Source: Aselliscus stoliczkanus
Lineage: Eukaryota; Chordata; Mammalia; Chiroptera; Hipposideridae
Assembly: GCA_033961575.1 (NCBI GenBank)
Contig: CM066730.1
Span: 112,897,523 to 112,961,522 of the forward strand
Direction: 5' to 3'
DNA length: 64,000 bases
Made by a program: the position numbers and the translations under genes. The notes under the pieces were generated by a model. The model saw nothing but the letters and a program-made list of their open reading frames with translations. It did no database searches and was not told the origin of the DNA. Positions 58,829 to 64,000 of this stretch are shown in pieces (positions within the stretch are counted from its first letter, which is position 1; every line of letters begins with the position of its first letter).

Positions 58829-58956
58829 GCTTCCCTCTGGGCTCCATGGTGCAGTCTGAAACCAAGGGCATCTGGATGTGGTGTGTGCCTCACCCTTCTA
58901 AGCCTAACCACACCTTGGTCCTTCTGGACACCAAAGGCCTGGGTGATGTGGAAAAG
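58829..58956 (+). CDS. GBP6: GBP copy 2, exon 3 (switch I and DxxG region)
   Basis: Acceptor CTTTATAG, donor GTAAGG. The 128 nt complete the split glycine codon and then encode [18 protein letters not shown] and [14 protein letters not shown]. The open frame is intact, unlike the same exon of copy 1. The Glu normally in the DTEG motif of GBPs is Lys here. Confidence 0.9.
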
Positions 58957-59382
58957 GTAAGGCAGAGAGTCACAGATAATGCTTATAAATCTGGGTATTC
59001 TCTTCATGATAAAACTTAATTGCTTGGTCTATATGTGAAATATAGAAATCCAAGTATATATATAAGGTAAATTTTTGTTTAAATCTCACTTCTAGGTAAG
59101 CCGTCATGGTATATTGAGTAAAATTTTCTTTTATTTCTTGGCACTGGGTGAATGATTTGACTCAATTAAATAAATAATTATTGAACATCTGATTCCCAGG
59201 TCTCTGAATTAGTCCTGTAAATATTAGTGACCAAAACAAAAGCACTGCCCTCAAAGAATCTGCAGTCCTCTGGTGAAGCTCACCAAGAACCCAAAGAGCA
59301 TCGGGAAGTTTGACACACTTCTGGATGTGCTGATTCTATAAAAATATGTTTGTCCTACAACATCGTTGTAAGATGAATTTTT

Positions 59383-59488
59383 TTTTTTTTTTGAGGACAG
59401 TGTCACTGGCCCTCATTTGTGGGACCCGAACTGGGGCCGCTGGCTTCCGAAGCCAGTGCTTAACCACCATGCCACTCAGCCGGCCCCT
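59383..59488 (-). mobile_element. Short tRNA-derived SINE, reversed, with target duplication
   Basis: TAAGATGAATTTTT at 59369-59382 and 59489-59502. Located in GBP copy 2 intron 3. Confidence 0.92.
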
Positions 59489-59502
59489 TAAGATGAATTT
59501 TT

Positions 59503-60165
59503 GATTCTTTAGCCTTCTACTAAGGTGTGAAATGAATTATTTCTCCTTTTCTGCCTTACTTTGAGACTTATTTGTAAATAGAACCTAAATTTCTGTACCT
59601 GTCTATTTCTACCCAAAAAAAAGGTTCAGAAATTCTGTTTATTTTTAAATACATATATCAAACAATGATACAGTCTTGCTGTCTAAATAATTTATTGTTT
59701 CTCAGATGTGCTACTTCTTCTTATCTTAATTGATCATTTTTTAAAAAATTGGGGTTTGAAAACCAAAATAAATAATTGGCATTTCTCCCCCAAATTTTCT
59801 AATTGAATTTTGTAGACATAAATCCCAGTTTTTTTACATTTACTCTAAGAAAGATCTTTATACACTGTTTATAAGAGAAATAGTATCTGGATTATGCCAT
59901 TATTTAGACAGTGCTGTAATTTATACCAATAAATTAGCTTACCCTTTAAGGTCTCTCATCTGGTTGTTTAGGCTCAATATCCAGCCTTAACTTCTTCAAC
60001 CTACCCTCTGCTCACGTGAAATCAAATAACTCGACTTTTATTGCCAAGACCCCTGTATATTCTGCTGTTTCTACTTTTGCTTCTGTGGATCTTTCTATCT
60101 GTGGGATTCTTCAGCAGTTCTACCAATTCTTTAACACTCAGCTCTAGACTTTGAGGAAGACTTCA
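59503..60165. other. GBP copy 2 intron 3, unassigned
   Basis: AT-rich, nothing recognised. 60316-60976 of the same intron likewise. Confidence 0.4.
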
Positions 60166-60181
60166 TATCATGTACTCTTTT

Positions 60182-60300
60182 TACTCTTTTTTTTTTTTTT
60201 TTTTTTGAGGGCAGTGTTACTGACCCTCATATGTGGGAACCGAACCAGGGCCACTGGCTTCCTAAGCCAATGCTTAACCACCGCGCCACTCAGCCGGCCC
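60182..60300 (-). mobile_element. Short tRNA-derived SINE, reversed, with target duplication
   Basis: TATCATGTACTCTTT at 60166-60180 and 60301-60315. Located in GBP copy 2 intron 3. Confidence 0.92.
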
Positions 60301-60976
60301 TATCATGTACTCTTTTCAACCAACTTCCAGAGCTTCGTTCTTCCTTAATGGACTTTTAAATTTTAATTTAATATTATAGCTATATAGTCCACTGATTATA
60401 AACATTATTAAGATGTAAGCTCCTTATAGATGTTCTCATCTTTGCTTCATTCATTGTTATAGATATTTTGAAGATGACTTTAAAAGAGTCATCTTGAAAG
60501 GGATATTTGTCCTTTTAAACTGTTTTTTAAATTTAAGAACAGTGGAAACATTCAGTATCTTCCTGTAAACATTGGTTGAATACATCCCCATTATGTCAAT
60601 CACAGTACAGTTTATATGGCACATGACCAAACAAATATGTGTAGAATGAATATGTGTTAGTACCCTTCATTGAACCTAATTGCACACCAGGTACTGCACT
60701 ATGTTTTTCTAAATATGTTAGTTTATTTCATCCAACTGAATAAAAAGAAAACCCTGTGAAGATTACAATTTCTTTATATATGAAAAAATTGCTGTCACAA
60801 GAGATGTCTTTGTAATTGTCAAAGCTGACATCTGTATTAAAGTCTGTCTTCTAATTTATTTCTTTGCATGGTGAGTACGTTAGCTGAAATAATAAATGAA
60901 AGACTGATAGACTTAGTGTCTGAATTAATTTCTACAGGGAAGTCTCCTAAATGTCTTACTTGGATGTTCTTTCTAG

Positions 60977-61086
60977 GGCAACCCCAAGATTGACTCATGG
61001 ATCTTTGCTCTGGCCGTGCTTCTGTGTAGCAGCTTTGTCTACAACAGCATGAGCACCATCGACCACCAGGCCCTGGAGCAGTTGCA
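60977..61086 (+). CDS. GBP6: GBP copy 2, exon 4
   Basis: Acceptor TTTCTAG, donor GTATCC. The 110 nt encode GNPKIDSWIFALAVLL and then VYNSMSTIDHQALEQL, a very conserved GBP G-domain stretch, ending with two bases of a His codon completed by exon 5. Confidence 0.9.
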
Positions 61087-61285
61087 GTATCCTTCCAGGA
61101 ACCAAACCCCCTGGGTCATTAAGCCTATAGTTTGGGAGATTGAGACAGGTTCTTCTTCCCTGTCATTTAGTTGCCTTTGCTAAAGCAGAAGAACCTAGGG
61201 CAAAAGGGAGTGTTTATAATAATTGTTTGTTAGAGAAATGTGGGATTTGTGACAAGAAAGTTCCCTTTCCTTAGCCAAATTGTAG

Positions 61286-61482
61286 TTATGTGACAAAGCT
61301 GACAGAGCTTATAAGGGCAAAGTCCTCCCCTATCCCAGAAGGAATACACGATTCCACCGAGTTTGTGAGTTTCTTTCCAGACTTCATCTGGACTGTACGG
61401 GATTTCACCCTGGAGCTGAAGTTAAATGGTCTACGCATCACTGAAGATGAGTACCTGGAGAATGCCTTGAAGCTGATTCCAG
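61286..61482 (+). CDS. GBP6: GBP copy 2, exon 5 (TVRD motif)
   Basis: Acceptor AATTGTAG, donor GTATCA; 197 nt. It encodes [32 protein letters not shown] and [14 protein letters not shown]. The RD of TVRD is the guanine-base recognition motif of GBPs. It has the same length as exon 5 of copy 1 at 25947-26143. Confidence 0.92.
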
Positions 61483-62856
61483 GTATCAGAGCATGACCTG
61501 GGCAGTGGATGGTCCAATAGGAGGTGGGAGGTACCAAACACTGTCCATCATCTCTGTGGTTGCACTATATTTGAGATTAGATTGAAGTCTGTAGAAATAG
61601 TGACGGGAAGATGGGTTGAAAAGCTCTAGCAACTGGAGTTTAAGTTGACCTAAGAAAAGAAGCGATTAAAATAGAGTATAACTATTCAAAACCTATTTGT
61701 TCTTTACACAACATAGCATCCAGTTGTAACTTAGAATACAATGGGTGCCACAGCCTTCTCAAGACCAGACAATTGTGTTCCCTATTTTGGCTTCTGCTTT
61801 GTTCTGTTAAGGAAAACAACTGACCAGATACTTGTGGGGCATAAAATTGCAATGAATAGCTTATCTAATAAAATAAAAAAATCTTACATACAAATAGATG
61901 TTATTCTTTAGAAATAGGGATATAACTTTCTATTGACTGTATAGATAGATCATCTACAAAGATGACTTTATGTTTTAAATGAACCTGAAGAAGCATATGT
62001 CTTTTCAATTTATGTCTTTGTAATATTTCTAATAATTATGAGAACATTTATTTATTTCTTATATCAGAGCTTTTTAATAATTTCCCCATATTTACCCATG
62101 ACACAGCTTTAAAATAATAGATCATTTTAATGGGTTGTATTTATGTGGGTGTGTATCTGATGAGATTTTGAGAGAAATGTCAATTCCAATTTATTCATTC
62201 TTGTATTTATGCTTTTTCAAAACACTTCATGAGAAATTGGCAAGGCAGAAGAGCAACACTGTCAAATCAAATATAGTTCTTTACTTGAAAGAATATAGAG
62301 ATTAGTGGTGACATCTTAAAATTACATTTTAGCTTTATTTACTTTTCAGAGGTTTTTGCTAAAAACCAAAGCTAATGCTTATACAAGATTTTTAGCATCA
62401 AATCAGTTTTCCTTAAGTAATCAGGGTGTCATTCCTAATATTGTTTCATTATCCATTGTTTGTGGCTCTTCCTTTTGTCCCACAATTCAATTCCTACATG
62501 GGATCAAGTAGATCAAAATTTTACATTTGAACTTTTCTATTAGTCAGTCATTCAGTAAACAATAGAGACAATAGCCTACCACATTTGGGCCTGAGGATAA
62601 CAGCAATAAGTTTCTTATTACCATGTTAGATATCTCTTCAAATTTCTACCCAGAATTGTATCATTGGTAAGTTTGATGTTTTAAGAAACATTGGATCTAT
62701 ACACTACAGGAAGTATAAACAGAACTTTTATTCATAAATGGCAAACATACAATAGATGGCAAAGATACAAAAATCCCTGCCATAAAAGTCTTTACGTTCC
62801 TTGCCCTCAGACCGTCCCTACTATAATTCTGTTTTGTTTTGTTTTGTTTTCTTTAG
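61483..62856. other. GBP copy 2 intron 5
   Basis: The first 110 bp match copy 1; the rest is AT-rich without recognised repeats, ending in a TTTTG-repeat polypyrimidine tract before the exon 6 acceptor. Confidence 0.6.
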
Positions 62857-63101
62857 GCAAAAAGCCCAAAGCCCAAACGTCTAATCTTCCCAGAGAGTGC
62901 ATCCGTCATTTCTTCCCCAAACGGAAGTGTTTTGTCTTCGACCGGCCAACAAGTGACAAAAACTCCTGGCCAATATTGAGAAGGTGACAGAAACACAACT
63001 GGACCAAAAATTCCAGGAACAAACAAAGAATTTCTGTTCTTACATTTTCACCCAGGCGAGGCCCAAGACCCTCCGAGAGGGAATCAGTATCACTGGGAAA
63101 C
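62857..63101 (+). pseudogene. GBP6: GBP copy 2, exon 6 with a 1-nt deletion
   Basis: Acceptor TTTCTTTAG, donor GTGAGT. It encodes NLPRECIRHFFPKRKCFVFDRP up to an A-run at 62958-62962. After that the GBP frame (LLANIEKV, then FCSYIFTQARPKTLREG) continues in another frame, while the original frame stops at 62986-62988. The exon begins after one codon base and ends one base into a codon, so a functional exon needs a length divisible by three; 245 lacks one base. Confidence 0.85.
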
Positions 63102-63717
63102 GTGAGTTTCCTTTCACATCTCTGTGAGACCTAATACACGTTGAATATATAATATTATATGATGTGTTTTGCAGTATTTCTGCTGATTCTATATAGAATT
63201 AAGGGTCTACAGATATTCATATTGCATGAAAAAAAGTGTATATTTATTATACTTTGGGGGGTTTATAAATTCCTCTCCAAAACGTTACACTTTATCCGTA
63301 ACATCTGCAGTTTCCATATATGTGAAAAATTCCTCTACTGATAATACATCACTAACTGGGTATAATAACAGAATACAATATTTTCTCAGGAGAAGTCCTT
63401 TATAATGAGTGATTTGCAAATAGAATACAAAAGATATTTTGAGAATTTAAAGCTGTCCAATAATAAATATTAGCCCATAAATCCCTGAAAATTTATTGGA
63501 AGCCTCAGAATTAGGAATAAACATATCTCCTTTACCATGCCTCATGTAAAGAATTTTTCTTCTAATATTTTTAATGTGACATTATGTTTTCTAGATACAT
63601 TTTAGTATATTAGATGAAGGTAGATATTAATATTTTTAGACTTGTTTCCTAAAGAACCATAAAATTGAAGAGTCAGTAGGAAAATGAAGGTGATGATAGT
63701 AGCAGGATGTAGGATGT

Positions 63718-63718
63718 G

Positions 63719-63813
<95 letters not shown>

Positions 63814-63825
63814 AAGACAGGGAGG

Positions 63826-63857
<32 letters not shown>

Positions 63858-63895
63858 CAGAGAGACAGAGAGACAGAGAGACAGACAGAGAGAGA
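63718..63895. repeat. Compound (TG)n(AG)n microsatellite in GBP copy 2 intron 6
   Basis: About 22 TG units followed by some 60 AG/ACAG units over 178 bp. The open frames here (CVCVC / RERERE) are simple repeats, not genes. 63102-63717 is otherwise unassigned intron. Confidence 0.95.
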
Positions 63896-63980
63896 TTGAT
63901 TCAGGAATGTAGTCTCAGAGTCTTGGGTCCCATTGAGTGATAACTTGGTATTTATCCCCTAAATTTCCTGGCTTATTCAG

Positions 63981-64000
63981 GGCTGGGGACTCTGGTGGTG
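63981..64000 (+). CDS. GBP6: GBP copy 2, start of exon 7 (partial)
   Basis: Follows acceptor GCTTATTCAG. The 20 bases complete an Arg codon and then read LGTLVV, matching the known start of the next GBP exon (end of G domain, beginning of the helical region). The exon is cut by the window edge. Confidence 0.75.

Larger units (their letters stand above)
57685..64000 (+). pseudogene. GBP6: GBP6-like guanylate-binding protein gene, copy 2 (5' part; runs off the window)
   Basis: GBPs are interferon-induced large GTPases that coat pathogens and vacuoles in the cytosol. Seen: six exons in order with GT-AG borders and matching phases (57685-57880, 58829-58956, 60977-61086, 61286-61482, 62857-63101, 63981 onward), giving most of the G domain. 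The P-loop GLYRTGKSY, the switch region SETKGIWMW, a DxxG motif (DTKG) and the TVRD guanine-specificity motif are all readable. The N-terminus [17 protein letters not shown] and the LLANIEKV stretch of exon 6 are closer to GBP6 than to GBP1/2/4/5/7 as I recall them. Odd: exon 6 is 245 nt where the phases demand a multiple of three, and DTEG has become DTKG. The helical C-terminal exons lie beyond the window. Either a young pseudogene or a functional gene with one assembly error; I slightly favour pseudogene. Family membership is near certain, exact orthology moderate. Confidence 0.8.

Noticed and set aside
63684..63940. Cys/Val- and Arg/Glu-repeat open frames
   Set aside because: They are translations of the TG/AG microsatellite.
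1..64000. CRISPR arrays, operons, origins, attachment sites
   Set aside because: The window is mammalian; the regular repeats seen are microsatellites, SINE multimers and L1 monomers.

Overview
This is mammalian nuclear DNA, almost certainly from a bat. Evidence: several tRNA-derived SINE families with TSDs, of a VES/rhinolophoid-bat type (A-box and B-box readable); many L1 elements whose 3' ends carry a 'TTTCAGGTGTACAACACA'-type tail common in laurasiatherians; and mariner and hAT DNA transposons of the kind known to have been recently active in bats. A rhinolophoid (horseshoe/leaf-nosed/false-vampire type) bat is my best guess; the order is much surer than the family. There are no prokaryotic features.

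The host genes are guanylate-binding protein (GBP) genes of the GBP6-like type, all on the + strand. Copy 1 (exons at 20878-26143) is a pseudogene: exon 3 has a 1-nt deletion, the P-loop has lost its arginine, and nothing after the fifth exon is present. Copy 3 is only a ruined exon 2 (37816-38787), entered by two retroviral LTRs. Copy 2 (57685-64000 and beyond) has six ordered, correctly phased exons and the start of a seventh, but exon 6 carries a 1-nt deletion in an A-run, so it is either a recent pseudogene or an assembly error in an intact gene.

Layout: 1-2937 reversed L1 holding a solo LTR; 2938-4440 old repeats including an MLT1-type LTR; 4440-10470 first copy of a duplicated block; 10530-15405 two reversed L1s; 15406-16200 sequence shared with the region upstream of copy 2; 16200-20880 SINEs, a forward L1 and a MIR; 20878-26143 GBP copy 1; 26660-31856 L1s and mariners; 31900-37814 a decayed betaretrovirus-like provirus and its 3' LTR; 37816-38787 GBP exon-2 remnant with a nested solo LTR; 39030-51190 second copy of the duplicated block, expanded by insertions; 51190-54450 mostly unassigned, with one GC-rich patch; 54450-56880 reversed L1; 56890-64000 upstream region and exons of GBP copy 2.

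The order suggests a tandem segmental duplication of a unit [old L1-rich spacer - GBP gene], after which each copy took its own insertions. Several SINE and mariner insertions in one copy have a matching empty site in the other, so their relative age can be read directly. GBPs are interferon-induced dynamin-like GTPases of cell-autonomous immunity; copy gain and loss by duplication, gene conversion and retroelement insertion is typical of this family. I found no convincing new biological system; the most unusual items are the doubly hit GBP exon, the scrambled provirus, a tail-only poly(A) insertion with target duplication, a multimeric SINE, and an unidentified coding-like block at 46.4-49.3 kb.
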